A stretch of 64,000 bases of DNA from Hanleya hanleyi (lineage: Eukaryota > Mollusca > Polyplacophora > Lepidopleurida > Hanleyidae), in contig JAVTVY010020464.1 of the NCBI GenBank assembly GCA_036873755.1, positions 1 through 64,000 of the forward strand. Reading direction: 5' to 3'. The notes below the pieces were generated by a model that saw only the letters and a list, made by a program, of their open reading frames with translations, did no database searches and was not told the DNA's origin. Positions 22,981 through 34,199 of the stretch are shown one piece after another. The translations under genes were made by a program, and so were the position numbers. How positions within the stretch are numbered: the stretch's first letter is position 1; each line of letters starts with the position of its first letter.

Positions 22981-24652
22981 TGATTTGTCTCCTTAAAATG
23001 TAAGATCGTGAATCGAGTGGAAACGGATCGCTACACTAATAGTATGAATCTGCATATGGTTTTCTGAAAGAAATTGTTCATTGTCAATTTGTAAGAGTTA
23101 TGTTACAATTTGCCTAAGATATACGTGAAATTATATCTTCTACTTGAGTGAGGAACATATTTTTGTAATTTAGTATTTTTATCTGCAAGTCCACATTCAC
23201 GTGCGGTTATTGTTTATATATGGGTTCATGTATTTGATGCCGCCATTTTCAACTGAAGATTTCATGTTCTCCCACAATTCTCGCGATTATGTGGTATCCA
23301 GGTACATTATTGAGGAAACACAACTGAGCCTCTCAGTGGATCAGTCTACAGATGAATGAGAGTAGTATGTTGCTCAATGTGTTCAATGAACTGAGCGAAA
23401 ACGTCGAAAATGAGATTTGCTTTCTTTGGGAGTGGATTTACAGATATACAACAACAACAAATTGGGAAAAAACTAGATCCTAGGGGCGTCTGTTGGTGAA
23501 AATGCGGATCTGCAGATCTGTTTCGTCGTTTTTGTCTACCTGAACATAGTCAATTAGAAAGTAAGTTTAAGACATGTCTTTGGAATGTAAATTGGTGGCA
23601 GATTGCCTCTGACAATCTTGACTGGCAAAAACATTTGGGGCTTTGAGTATTTGCATAAAATATCGGATCTGGATTCTACATGGTTTGCAGTTTATTGATT
23701 CCTCCAGTGTTTCCTAGTTCTTTCCTTCAGCTTTGGAAGAGTATTCGTATATGAACTTGGGTGTATGCTTTAGCTTGCAAGACCTTGCAACCCTGCCTGT
23801 GACTAAACATTGGGACTTCCTCCACCACAAGCACCTGATGAGCACAAAGGCTGGGCAATTCTATTTGAACAGTTTAGGTGTTTTTACTTATCAAAAGTGC
23901 AATATGCTGTTATATTTGTAATGTCTATGGATAATTGAAGATTACAGATTTTCTAAATTTTGAGAATTATCCATCAATGTTTGGCTGTTTTGCATGGTTT
24001 TAATTATATCCGTCTATTGTCATAGTATACAACTTCGAGAAATGTTGTGCAAATATATTTTAGTATTACTGCTATAAATGGAAAAAAAGACTTGTCAAGG
24101 AGAGGTTTTAAGGATGAATGCCAGAACAAAGGCGTTAAAATATTTAAAATAATTTCTTTATTTATGTGTTTTACATTTATTACTTACTTTTGCCCTTCAG
24201 TTGCATGATGATGGGTTGAAAGCGACGTTAAATCCTATTCACTCACTCACACTTCAATTGCATGACATTATTTTGATCATGTTTTTATTTTACATGTATA
24301 ATGCTAACTGTAACAAGCATATATTCATGTTCAGTTTTTGAAAGTAATATGATACAAAAAAAACATTAGTTAAAAACGTTAATTGGATTGTAGGAAAATA
24401 TTTGAAGTTTCACTATGGACCTCGTTATTTTATTGTTCCTGTGGGGAATTGCGGTGTGGCTGAAATTATTGGGATACCTATTCTACATGCATAAACTTTT
24501 GCATCTAATATGTGAAGACTATTCACTACATGTATCATTTGAATAAAATTTCCCCATCTTTAATATATTTTTTTGTCATTTAATTTGATTAAATGTTGTT
24601 TAGCATGGTTTTTCTTAATTAAATAAATGTTCATGGCTTCGTGTTTAGCGCG
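22981..24652. other. Non-coding, with one short retroposon tail
   Basis: At 24203-24255 GTTGAAAGCGACGTTAAATC is followed by TCACTCACTCAC, the same 3' tail type as at 19.5 and 33.3 kb. The rest, including a 62-aa ORF at 23733, is not recognised. Confidence 0.4.
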
Positions 24653-24843
24653 AGTGACCTTTGACCCTGCGCTGCTCGGAAGTGACGTCATCGTACGCAG
24701 ACGCACACACACATACCTGGTGCACCCTGTACCCTATAGCCCGTAGGGCATAGGGTACACCAGGGTGCGGGTGCACGAGGTATGTGTGTGAGCGCCTGCG
24801 TACGATGACGTCACTTGAGAGCAGCGCAGGGTGAAAGGTCACT
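24653..24843. repeat. 191-bp imperfect hairpin with TGACGTCA in both arms
   Basis: AGTGACCTTTGACCCTGCGC at the left pairs with GCGCAGGGTGAAAGGTCACT at the right. The arms continue through AGTGACGTCATCGTACGCAG, CACACACATACC and TACCCTAT to a small loop near 24740. The palindrome TGACGTCA (CRE type) occurs in each arm. It lies about 330 bp upstream of the zinc-finger cassette and may be its left boundary. Confidence 0.75.
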
Positions 24844-24934
24844 TCCGGTCACGTGGTCAAAGGTCGCTTCCGGTCACGTGACAGAAAGTGCACTCAGAGT
24901 TCAAAGGTTAATCGTCCTCCAATACCCCTTTATC

Positions 24935-25070
24935 GCTCGTTAAGTCGCTGAGACGGGCGTTAAGGCGTAAAGATAGGGCGTTAAGGCATTGAGACAGGCG
25001 TTAAGGCGTAACGACGGGTGTTGAGGGGCGTTGAGACGGGCGTTAAGGCGTAACGACGGGCGTCACTGCA
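24935..25070. repeat. GGCGTTAAGGCGTAACGACG-type repeat, left of the zinc-finger gene
   Basis: Degenerate tandem copies of GGGCGTTAAGGCGTAACGAC with a variant GGGCGTTGAGACGGGC. The same sequence reappears at 26112-26170 on the other side of the gene, so the two stretches bracket it. Confidence 0.65.
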
Positions 25071-25171
25071 TTTCGATGTATTGGTGGCAATTCCATGAAA
25101 ATCAAGGCTTCTGAGCGCTAGTTTACCAGGGCGTTGAAGCGTTAAGCTAAGCGTTGACGGGCGTTACTGTC

Positions 25172-25179
25172 TATAAAAG
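25172..25179 (+). promoter_or_regulatory. TATA box of the zinc-finger gene
   Basis: TATAAAAG lies 53 bp before the ATG at 25225. Transcription would be expected to start about 25-35 bp downstream, near 25200. That is past the in-frame ATG at 25183, so 25225 is the better start. Confidence 0.6.
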
Positions 25180-25224
25180 CAAGTGTATCGCCAAAACACG
25201 CACAGTCGACGTCCAACCGTCAAT

Positions 25225-25824
25225 ATGGCTTTTACTTGCTCTGAGTGCCAACGCACGTTCACCAGACGTTACGATATGATGCAACACGAGAAAAATATAC
25301 ATGGGATTGAAGACTCCGAGGCACAAGAAGCCGATACAGAGATTGATGAGAGTCTATCTACTCATACGGAGAGCTTGACCTCAGATAGTCAGCCTACATC
25401 CCAGGAAAGTGACATTGTTGAGAGTCTATATACTGATACGGAGAGCTTGACCTCAGATAGTCAGCCTACATACCAGGAATGTGAGGCAGAACCTACCTTC
25501 TGGGATCGTATTGTGACAGCAGCTATCAATACTCATGCTTCAGCGATCGAGGACGCCGGACAGGATAACTTACAACAGGCGTACACCCAAATGCGGTCCT
25601 ACATCAGGAAAATAGCCATGGCGATCTATGAACAGTATACATTACTACCGCTTGAAATGAAAGACGACCCCACGCACAGGTCAATCATGAAGACCAAGCG
25701 TCACTTGGAAGAGGATATGGGGCTATCACCCACTGAGGCCCTGGAAAATGCGAGCAGGATGCGCAAACAACTCTTTCTGGACATGCTGCCCGAACAATAT
25801 CCAGGCCTGCCCGACGACGATTAG
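25225..25824 (+). CDS. Intronless single C2H2 zinc-finger protein with acidic repeat and helical tail
   Basis: A protein of 199 residues from the ATG at 25225. An in-frame ATG at 25183 would add 14 residues but lies too close to the TATA box. Residues 4-25 form one C2H2 finger, CX2CX12HX4H (CSECQRTF...HEKNIH). Residues about 37-84 are two 24-residue tandem repeats with TESLTSDSQPT in each, acidic and Ser/Thr rich. The C-terminal half (WDRIVTAAIN, DPTHRSIMKTKRHL, EALENASRMRKQLF) is predicted helical. I recall similar finger-plus-helical-tail proteins in many copies in invertebrate genomes, but I cannot name the family. A TATA box, no intron and a nearby AATAAA make a compact unit. Function unknown; nucleic-acid binding is likely. 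A mobile or viral-type origin is possible but unproven. Confidence 0.75.
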   Translation: MAFTCSECQRTFTRRYDMMQHEKNIHGIEDSEAQEADTEIDESLSTHTESLTSDSQPTSQESDIVESLYTDTESLTSDSQPTYQECEAEPTFWDRIVTAAINTHASAIEDAGQDNLQQAYTQMRSYIRKIAMAIYEQYTLLPLEMKDDPTHRSIMKTKRHLEEDMGLSPTEALENASRMRKQLFLDMLPEQYPGLPDDD

Positions 25825-26020
25825 GTCACACTGAAAGTTTCTGAAACGGCGACTTCTGATTGGACAAGCGCAGCCGAGAATACATCAAACGCAGTAACGG
25901 GCAAGAACGAATATGACTGATACAGCGCCAAATTACCGCCTCTGATTAGACAAGTCTTCTTGAATTGTAAACATACCCAACGCGGCTCCCCCAGCGTGCG
26001 TATGATGTACTGGAGGGTAG

Positions 26021-26026
26021 AATAAA
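26021..26026 (+). terminator. Polyadenylation signal of the zinc-finger gene
   Basis: AATAAA lies 197 bp after the stop codon. A short A-run follows, and then TTGTTGTTGTT. Confidence 0.5.
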
Positions 26027-26111
26027 CCATATGAAAAAAAACATGTTGTTGTTGTTCTCTCATCTCTCATCCTTGTTGTTGTTGTTTTTCTTTCAACTGT
26101 GTATATCATGG

Positions 26112-26275
26112 CGTCAAGGCGTTATGCTAAGGCGTTAAGGCGTAACGACGGGCGTTAAGGCGTTACGACGGGAGCTCGGAGCTCGGGGATGGAGTAGTCG
26201 GGAGCTCGGAGCTCGGGGATGAGGCAGGCGGGAGCTCGGAGCTCGGGGATGAGGCAGGCGGGAGCTCGGGGCCCC
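26112..26275. repeat. Right-hand GGCGTTAAGGCG repeat and four GGGAGCTCGGAGCTCGGGGA units
   Basis: 26112-26170 repeats the left-flank sequence. It passes into four units of about 30 bp built on GGGAGCTCGGAGCTCGGGGA plus TGAGGCAGGC. ORFs on the minus strand here are repeat translations. Confidence 0.7.
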
Positions 26276-26483
26276 AAGATTCTTGCTTTCTATACTACTC
26301 CTAAATGTAAGATGAGGACCCGGATGTAAAACTGATACCCCACACGGTCCATTTGACCAGGTATGGTCCCCCAATCACTCAACAAACCTCCACGAATCCC
26401 AAAATGCCTGCTTGCTATACTACGACCACACTGCGCATGCGCAAAATGATGAAAACGGACGATACATTAGTCCATTCGGATCC

Positions 26484-26515
26484 CACTCACTCACTCACTC
26501 ACTCACTCGCTCACA
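26484..26515. repeat. (CACT)n microsatellite
   Basis: CACTCACTCACTCACTCACT followed by CGCTCAC. It is the repeat that also ends the retroposon tails at 24.2 and 33.3 kb. Confidence 0.8.
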
Positions 26516-26589
26516 GGAAAGTACCCGGCTGTAGGTCAGACAGGTCCAAACATGTTCCCCAAGGTCACGCCCGATTCACGCCTACCGGA

Positions 26590-27330
26590 TGTAGGGGTGA
26601 AGTCCGTGTTTCGCTTTTTATATTTTCGGTACAACTCCTAAATTTACAGACACCCACCCTGCCTCTCTCACCAGGCCCCGATAAGCCCGGGGGACCGATA
26701 TTCGCCCTTTGGGATAGGGTTGATAGGAGTTTTCCCCTATTTTAGGGGTAAAGTCCGTGTTCACCTTTCATATTTTCGGGGACAAATCTTCATTTTACAT
26801 GCACCCACCCATGATTTGATAGGCAGAACCCGATAAGCCCGGGGACCGATATTCGCCCTTTGGGATAGGGTTGATAGGGGTTTCCTCTATTGTAGGGGTA
26901 AAGTCCATGTTCCGCTTTTTATATTTTCGGGACAAATCTTAAATTTACATACACCCACCTTGCCCCTCTCAGTAGGCCCCGATAAGCCCGGGGGACCGAT
27001 ATCCGCCCTTTTGGGATAGGGTTGATAGGAGTTTTCCCCTATTTTAGGGGTAAAGTCCGTGCTCCGCCTTTTATATTTTCGGGGACAAATCCTCATTTTA
27101 CATGCACCCACCCATGACTTGATAGGCAGAACCCGAAAAGCCCGGAGACCGACATTCGCCCTTTGGGACAGGGTTGAAAGGGGATGTCCTCTATTGTAGG
27201 GGTAAAGTCCGTGTTTCGCTTTTTTATATTTTCGGGGCAAATCCTAAATTTACATACACCCCCTCCCCCACCCTACCTCTCTCAGCAGGCCCCGATAAGC
27301 CAAAAATTTCCCAGGCTGGACCTATACCCC
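26590..27330. repeat. Tandem array of about 152-bp units, five copies
   Basis: Units start AGGGGTAAAGTCCGTG near 26593, 26745, 26895, 27048 and 27200. Each contains TATATTTTCGGGGACAAAT, an ACACCCACC stretch, GGCCCCGATAAGCCCGGGGG or a variant, and CGCCCTTTGGGATAGGGTTG. Copies 1, 3 and 5 share features that copies 2 and 4 lack, so the higher-order unit is a dimer of about 302 bp. ORFs on both strands are satellite translations. Confidence 0.8.
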
Positions 27331-28927
27331 TAAACCAGTCCCGTATAGATTCAATATGCAAATGTTCGAATCAGGGGAGATAACCCGGAATTTGCCGAAA
27401 ACCACAAAAGCGCATCAAGAGTTACCTCCCCCGGCAAAACACTAATTTTGATGCTTAGACTATACTACTTATTGGGCAATTGTCCAAACCAACTAAATAT
27501 TATAAACTTGGTCAATACTTTATCAAAATATCTGCAAATTATTGTAAGTGTGCTATTTAGCATCATGCACAAGTTTATAAAGGAGTCCATACATTAAGGC
27601 GAAAATCAACAAATTATCATATCGGCTTGGTTTCATATTTGCTAGGAAATGCCCAAATGATATTTAACTTAAGCTGTCCACCTTCTGTTCGTCCATCAGT
27701 TTGTCCAGTTTAGAATATGTTGTTGTATTATGTCATTTGTACTTTGTACATTTGTATGCATTTGTACATTGTATACATTTTAATCATTAGGTACAAATTT
27801 TATACAACAAATTTCTATACTAAGCCTATTACAGTCTACGTTTACATAGGGCCGGATGGCATAACAGTGTGAAGAAACTTGGTGATATTGTTATTGGTTT
27901 CCATCACGTAATCATATTAGCCTGATAATAAAAATCAAGCTACCTGGTTTTCCGGTTTGCACTTTTGTTTACGCCACAGAGACAGGAACCCAAGCTATAC
28001 AAAACAACGAGTCAGGAGTTAAAGACCCAAGTTTTCGATTCTATTGTGCGACATCTTTTTCTCCCAAACTTAACGTTGACCACTGTGCGAGTAAAACAAA
28101 ACTCTAATAATTATCCGTTTTTGGCATAAATGATGAGCCGGAAACATGACAATGAATTAGGTGTTGATGATCCACGGGAGCCCAAAAAAAACAGCTACTG
28201 ACGACAATACAGGACTATCTTTTCAACAATTAAACAGAAACTTGCTGCACTGGGCGTTTCCACAAAACTCCGGAAGAAGGAATAGCTCCTGACATTGTTA
28301 AATCTGTTAAATTCACCTGAATGTTCACCAATGGCTATTTGTATGTCTGTACTGTGACAGTCAGACTGACTAGAGAATCGTTTCCTTTATCATGAAATAT
28401 TTGTACATATTTAATAAAACAGTAGTTCCAATTGAATTATTTATGTTTTTAATTTTGATTTGGAATGGTTTGGGCACTTATCACAGTTCATGCCGCTTTG
28501 CATACTACACAATGAAGATCTATGCTTAATCCACCGAGCAGGTATCGTCATCTGTGAATGGAGTCCATGCGTTAATTGCCCACGGCCGGTTCACTTAAGC
28601 CGAACGCCTAAGCCGAACGCCTAAGGTCTCTCTCTTAAAAATTCTCAAATTTTAAATTGAAATGGAAGCAAGAAGATGTTTAATAGTCAGCCTAAATAAA
28701 ACACCATGAGAAAGAACACGAACGTTTCTGTATGACGCCTTGCGAACAAATTTTGTCGGCTGAACCGATTTTTCCCCATAAACTTTAAAAATGAGCTACT
28801 TTCGACTTTTTTGGTGAAAATCCTATGTTAAGATATATGGGAAAAACGTCATTCGAACCTCAATTTTTAAATTAAATTGGAAGCAAGTAAACCACTTTCT
28901 ATGGCCAAATAAAATGGCACATTATAC
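27331..28927. other. No gene recognised
   Basis: AT-rich. GCCGAACGCCTAAG is repeated at about 28599-28625. No supported ORF or RNA gene. Confidence 0.3.
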
Positions 28928-29072
28928 AATTATTGCATGTTATAGAGCGGGACATCACGATTTGTCAGCTCAACACAATTAGTGATGTACAACCAGCGCG
29001 CAGCTTGAGTTGCACATCACTTGTCGAGAGCTGACAAATCGTGATGTTCCACTCGATAACATGCAATAGTTG
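28928..29072. repeat. 145-bp hairpin
   Basis: GGACATCACGATTTGTCAGC in the left arm pairs with GCTGACAAATCGTGATGTTC in the right arm. Outer parts GCATGTTAT and ATAACATGC also pair. The loop region contains AGTGATGTACAACC and its partner GGTTGTACATCACT-like sequence. It is probably a foldback MITE remnant. Confidence 0.75.
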
Positions 29073-30333
29073 TTTTATTATACCGAATGTCATATTTGAA
29101 TAAAATGGGGACTTTATAATCATGTACATGAGGATGGTACAGTGAAATATAAGTACATGTATATCGTATTCAACACTGCGCAACAGTTGTTGATTTCAAA
29201 ACGCCGTTTGTCGACTCAATCGCATAATTTGGATGAGTAACGGTCTCGGTGATCTTACGTACCTTTTCAAAAGATGCCAAATTTATTTCAATCAATTACC
29301 AAATCTCATTCACTAATTTCTATCATCAACGGGCCGACGTATACACATCAGGTCGATGAAGATACACATCAATCTTCGTTTCGGGGAGTATGTTGGCGCG
29401 AGCACTATGGGAGGCAACTCTAGGCCCGACAGATGTCGCCGTGGAACAATTTGTCATGTTCAACGCTTTGTCGTGGTTCAAGACATTTATTCAACAGTAA
29501 GGCCGCAAGATATGACTGCATCATCACTGAACATCACGATTTGTAGAATGACACGTGACAGGCTGTCAACCAATGAAAACATTACGAATTTACATGAGAT
29601 ATAATGGTATACGGATATATTCTTCAAAATTAACATGATATGCGAACAAATTCTGTCATCAAAAGGGAAATGCTTGATTTTCAGCGACGAAACGTATTGC
29701 CCTATCTAAACCCAGGTTAAATTTCCCGGACTCTGAGAGCAGTGGTGGCGATCCGTGCCAAACAGAGTTGTCTTCCCTTAAGTCCCATAGTTCCACATGA
29801 ATGACTGTATAATGTACAACGTATAATGTAACCGTATAGAATTATTACCAACGCTGTTATATATCGCAAAATAATTAGTTCCAGACGAGCATGGGAAGTC
29901 GAACTCCCTGTCTGTGTCATGGATATATCTTCTCGTGGGACATTCATACTAGTGGATGAAGCATTCTGAAACTCATATGGCTGATAAAATGATGAACCCC
30001 ATTATTTACAGCAAACACTACCCAGGTTTTATACTCTAAACTCTCACGGTCCAGCATGTCCAGAGTGACGTAAAACAGGGGCGACGGACGTTTGAAATGG
30101 ATCTATCGTCCGTTTTTGGATTCTTCTATAAATTTCAGCATGAATTCTTGAATATTTTAAAAAATTACATCACGCGGGAGTAATATATTGGCTCAGTGTG
30201 CCATATTTTAGATATATTAAAAAAAATCATGCTACAATGTATACGCAAAAGACTAAGGTGTGTTTTGTACAAAACATATTTTTATGCAGAATTGTAATAA
30301 TTTTTTACGCCTATGTAAAACGACACTTGGCCT
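29073..30333. other. No gene recognised
   Basis: Short ORFs (82 aa at 29356, 76 aa minus at 29717) show no domain. This would be the 3' flank of the receptor gene on the minus strand. Confidence 0.3.
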
Positions 30334-31271
30334 TTATCCATCCCTTGCCAGTCTATTTTTCATTGCTCTCCAGGCGTTCAACAGCCCAGCCTTGATAGTT
30401 CTATTCCTGCAGGAAAACAGGCAGTTGAGCCACACAATGCCACAAAGCAGAAGATAATACGAGTTGAACTCCCAGTCTTCTAGATTGTGAGACTGGTGAA
30501 GCATGGTCATTAAAAGTACAATTAAAGCTAACCAAAAGAATAGAATCATCACGAAAGTCCAAACCCGTCTCTTGGTGTTTTTGTGTTCGTCATCGTTAAC
30601 CGACGCTGCAATCTGTCTGCCATGCTTTCTGGTCATGTTTAACGCTCGTCCAAAGCTTATCAATCCTATGATGAATGATGGAGCGAGAAAACCATAAATT
30701 GTGCCAAATATAAACGGTCTACGGTAAAGCGACCACCCACAGTTCCTCGGTTTTGTACCCGTGAGTACCACCACTTCCGGTCGTAATACGAAGACTGTTG
30801 TTGCTGTCGCAGTATACACGGTGACGAACGCCCACCCACTTACCAAGACTAAAACAGCATGTTTCGGGCTGAAGGAATGAAGCGGGTTTTTCAAAGTTCT
30901 CCATATTAAAATTCCACGCAGGAAACTCGCGACATAGTATCCAAGAATAACGAAGAGTTGAAAACCAAGTCCGATATAACACCTAGACACTCCGCTTAGA
31001 GTCTGATCACAATTTAATCCGAGAAGCTGCAGAATCGGTGAAATAGAAACCCCAGTAACTATCGCGCTAATGCTAACACCCACGGAACATATCTTGGCGA
31101 TTTTGTCGAATTCCGAGAAAATAATACCACAGATACTTAAAGTTGCGTTTGCTACTGGCAAAACAGATAAAATAGTTTGTAAAACCGCCAACCACCAGAG
31201 AGTTCCACAATGTTCGTCTTCACTGCGCTCGACGGGGTATAATTCAAAGTTGTAGTGTTGTTACCAAGCAT
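30334..31271 (-). pseudogene. Intronless 7TM (rhodopsin-like) receptor with an N-terminal frameshift
   Basis: The main ORF (31191 to stop at 30334) gives 285 residues with seven hydrophobic segments at about 1-24, 34-58, 70-97, 110-134, 160-184, 209-233 and 244-262. A Cys at the start of TM3 (71) and one before TM5 (151, NCGW) fit the class A disulfide. Trp120 in TM4, Pro171 in TM5 and FFW at 218-220 in TM6 also fit, and a basic tail follows TM7. DRY and NPxxY are not recognisable. This frame has no ATG ahead of TM1. One frame over, ATG at 31271 opens MLGNNTTTLNYTPSSAV, with two N-glycosylation sequons as expected of a receptor N-terminus, and runs into the start of TM1. A single 1-nt-type indel near 31195 separates the two, giving about 311 residues in all. 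It is either a young pseudogene or an assembly error. Ligand unknown. Confidence 0.75.
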
Positions 31272-32714
31272 TTTGCTCTACCAAACAAATCTTTCTTAGC
31301 TCAGCTTACATCGGCATGCAGAGTCGCTTACAGCAGCATCGGCATGCAGAGTCGCTAACATCAGCATGCAGTGATGCTTACTTGAGACACATTTCCATAA
31401 ATTTCACTTCCACAAATTTCATGTTGAACTTTCCGAGCGTGAAAGTCCACAAGTGAGTGACTAGGATTTAGCGTCGTTTTCAACATTTTTTCATCCATAT
31501 CACGACGGTGCCTACATGTGCCACGATGCGAGAGTGCCCACAGTTCCTATTATCCTGTACACTGATCAGTCCAGCCAGTACAGCGCTCGATCACCCATCC
31601 AAGTTTTGACCGAGCTCAACGTTGCTTATCTTCGGTGATCTGACGAGAACCGGTGTGCCCCACGTGATACGCCGTACCTAAACGTCCACAGTGATAGGAT
31701 ATACTGCATACGAGAATTTCAAAATTCACTTTGCCTCGGTGTTTCCGAGTTGCGGATTCTAAGACATGTATATCGTTCCAAAGCATAATAGTGAATCGAT
31801 TGGAGGTGGAAATACCAGAGTCTCACGGTTTGAAGGAACCTCAATAGTTATTAAGTAGTCTTCTACTGCCCTCATTGTTTATCAACCGTGTAGCCATGCT
31901 TCCAACTTTGTTTAATCTCCAAATTGAAATCTGCTTGCAACGTTGAAGATATTTCACATGCTAATCTAGAAGAATATAGTCACAAACATAGGCTCGAGAT
32001 TTCCTCGGTGGATGTGACACAAAAACACAAAGAAGAAACAAGTACACCGTCCGCAGAAATGGATCGTGCGTCATACGAGTGTGTTTGATATACTCTAAGT
32101 AAGCGGATAAAATCGGAATATACTTTAGAGCGTACCTACATAAAATCTGAATTATTTTCTTCTGTTCAGTAAACAACACGATACCTCTGAATAAACATAG
32201 GTAAAAGCCATCGAAGCTAAGTGTCCGGTCTGATTTAATTTCATCACAGGCTAATGTTACATATTTCTTTTTGTAGCCCTTACTTTGGTTTCGAAGGTAA
32301 TCATTGGTGTCATTCTTGCCTAATCAACCATCAACACCATTAGCACAAGTCACCCAGTAACATTTCATCTTGCAGCACAAACAGTATTAACAAAAAGTAA
32401 ACCATTCATTATCAGAATTTGCGTTACGGAGGAGCGCATATCTCAATTACAAAAAATCAATAACCTCCGATATATATGTATATATATATATATATATGAT
32501 AAAATCTGCACGGTGCTGCATGACACTGCTTGGTAGTGTTTGTTTGAAATTGTAGTTTAAGGGACGCTTCCCATTCGGATTTCGAGGTCCATCAATTCGG
32601 TACTTTATTTAAAGATCACGGTACATTTCCTATTTCACGGTATTTACATCTACGTAACTACGTATTAAAAAGTTCGTCGGTCTATTTTGATCAGGCTTTA
32701 AGGGTAAATATGTG
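31272..32714. other. Upstream of the receptor gene; no gene recognised
   Basis: A short repeat GGCATGCAGAGTCGCT occurs at 31312 and 31341. (TA)n lies at about 32468-32500. No promoter could be assigned. Confidence 0.3.
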
Positions 32715-33155
32715 TTAAGGATGTCCGCATCTGGTAAATCTAATTAATTAACTTTTTAAATAATGTTTTAGTTGCATTCATAATTGTGTATTATGAGGAA
32801 AAACAAAGAAAAAAAATATAGGTTGGTATGCATTTTTTAGCTGTAGGCAACATTAAGTGGACTGACTCATGCTCCATTTGATAACCCAGAAAACATAGGG
32901 AATAGCCCTAGTTTCGAAGCATATTCATGAAAAATTCATATAAATAGTATTTAACTTTTTCTCATATTTTAACTAACTGTTTGCACATAATCGCAATGTC
33001 TATCAAAATTTATCAAATTGGATGGATGTTACTATGCAAAATTCTCGGCTAGAAGGCTTCTACAGGAAATCCCTATCTCTTAACCTAGGAAAGGGAGATT
33101 AGGAAAACAGACAAAGTGGTCGCCAAAGCCAAAACTCACCAACAGACATCCTTAA
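32715..33155. mobile_element. TTAA-flanked MITE, full copy
   Basis: The left end TTAAGGATGTCCGC and the right end GACATCCTTAA are inverted, and TTAA stands at both outer edges as expected of a TTAA target duplication (piggyBac-like). It is about 440 bp with no ORF. A second copy lies at 35811-36098. Confidence 0.6.
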
Positions 33156-33334
33156 GTTCATTGCACTATAGGCAGTCTCCTGAACAGACTGGGTATGCAT
33201 GACCCCCAAGTGGGTCAGCAACATGAGTTTTGTACCATGTCTGTTGCCACGAGGGGAAGATTAATTTCCTCTACATGATGACTGTACTTGGATAGTCACA
33301 CATGTCCAGCTAATCATATCGTAGTTAGTTATAT

Positions 33335-33396
33335 CGTCGCTATATGGCCGAAATAGCGCTTAACGCGACGTTAAACCCTAACTCACTCACTCACTG
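33335..33396 (+). repeat. Retroposon 3' tail with (CACT)n
   Basis: TCGTCGCTATATGGCCGAAA, then CGCGACGTTAAACCCTAACT, then CACTCACTCACT. It matches the 3' end of the LINE at 19.5 kb, so the same LINE, or a SINE that borrows its tail, placed it here. Confidence 0.65.
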
Positions 33397-34199
33397 TATA
33401 TACATGAAGCAGTCTGCTTACTGGGCAGTCTAACAGGCAGACTGATTGGCCAAATCACACCGCCCCTAAAGCTAGGGTCAATAAGTGAATTGAGTTATCT
33501 AGTTTTGCATACCGCTTTGATAATCTGGTTCATAGCAACATATTAGTGTCTGAGTGGATTCTCTAGGCTGATCGAGTCAGCTCGTGTGGCGTGCACTCAG
33601 TCGTGAAACGTAACGCTTTCAATAACCTTGTCCACAGACCCAGTGATGAAAAGGGGTGCAATGTCGGAATAATCCAGTCTGCTTAAAATTTTTAGATAGA
33701 AGCTGACAACTGGTTCTATTCCGAATTCCATGTGCCACTTAGATTGGCATCATGACGAATTACCTCAAGGGTCAGAAATTGGGTCAGAAGAGGTCAAATG
33801 TTGGAAAACTGATTCATGCTCACGGTTTGGGCCTTGAACCATGTTATTAATGCCGATAGTACTTTAAGTATATTTGTCTGTGGGGTAATATGACTTCTTG
33901 ACAGTACGCCGGCATCGTTTTTCACCAGCCTTTTCAAGTTGCGTTCAATTTCATACCAGACCGACAAGCCCATGGAATCCTTCTGCCTATAACTTATCAT
34001 GTCCAGCCATTTTTCATGCAGCCGTGTTATGGTCGCGGAGCCTGGACTTGATAAACCCCATCTTGACGTCTGATTTTTCAGGCACCGCCACCGCGTCTTT
34101 CAGGACTATCTGGAGTTTCAACTCACGTTCATTATGAGCCCCTTAGTAGTATAGAGAAGACGAATAGGCTCAACTTTTCCAGGGAGATAACTCTTGGTT
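33397..34199. other. No gene recognised
   Basis: The ORFs at 33794-34000 (minus) and 33898-34137 have no recognisable domain. Confidence 0.3.

Noticed and set aside
25225..25824. Reading the zinc-finger gene as a host transcription factor
   Set aside because: One finger, no intron and repeat-bracketed position do not support a conserved developmental factor. It was left as a zinc-finger protein of unknown function.
26887..27240. 117-aa minus-strand ORF
   Set aside because: Direct translation of the 152-bp satellite, repeating every unit.
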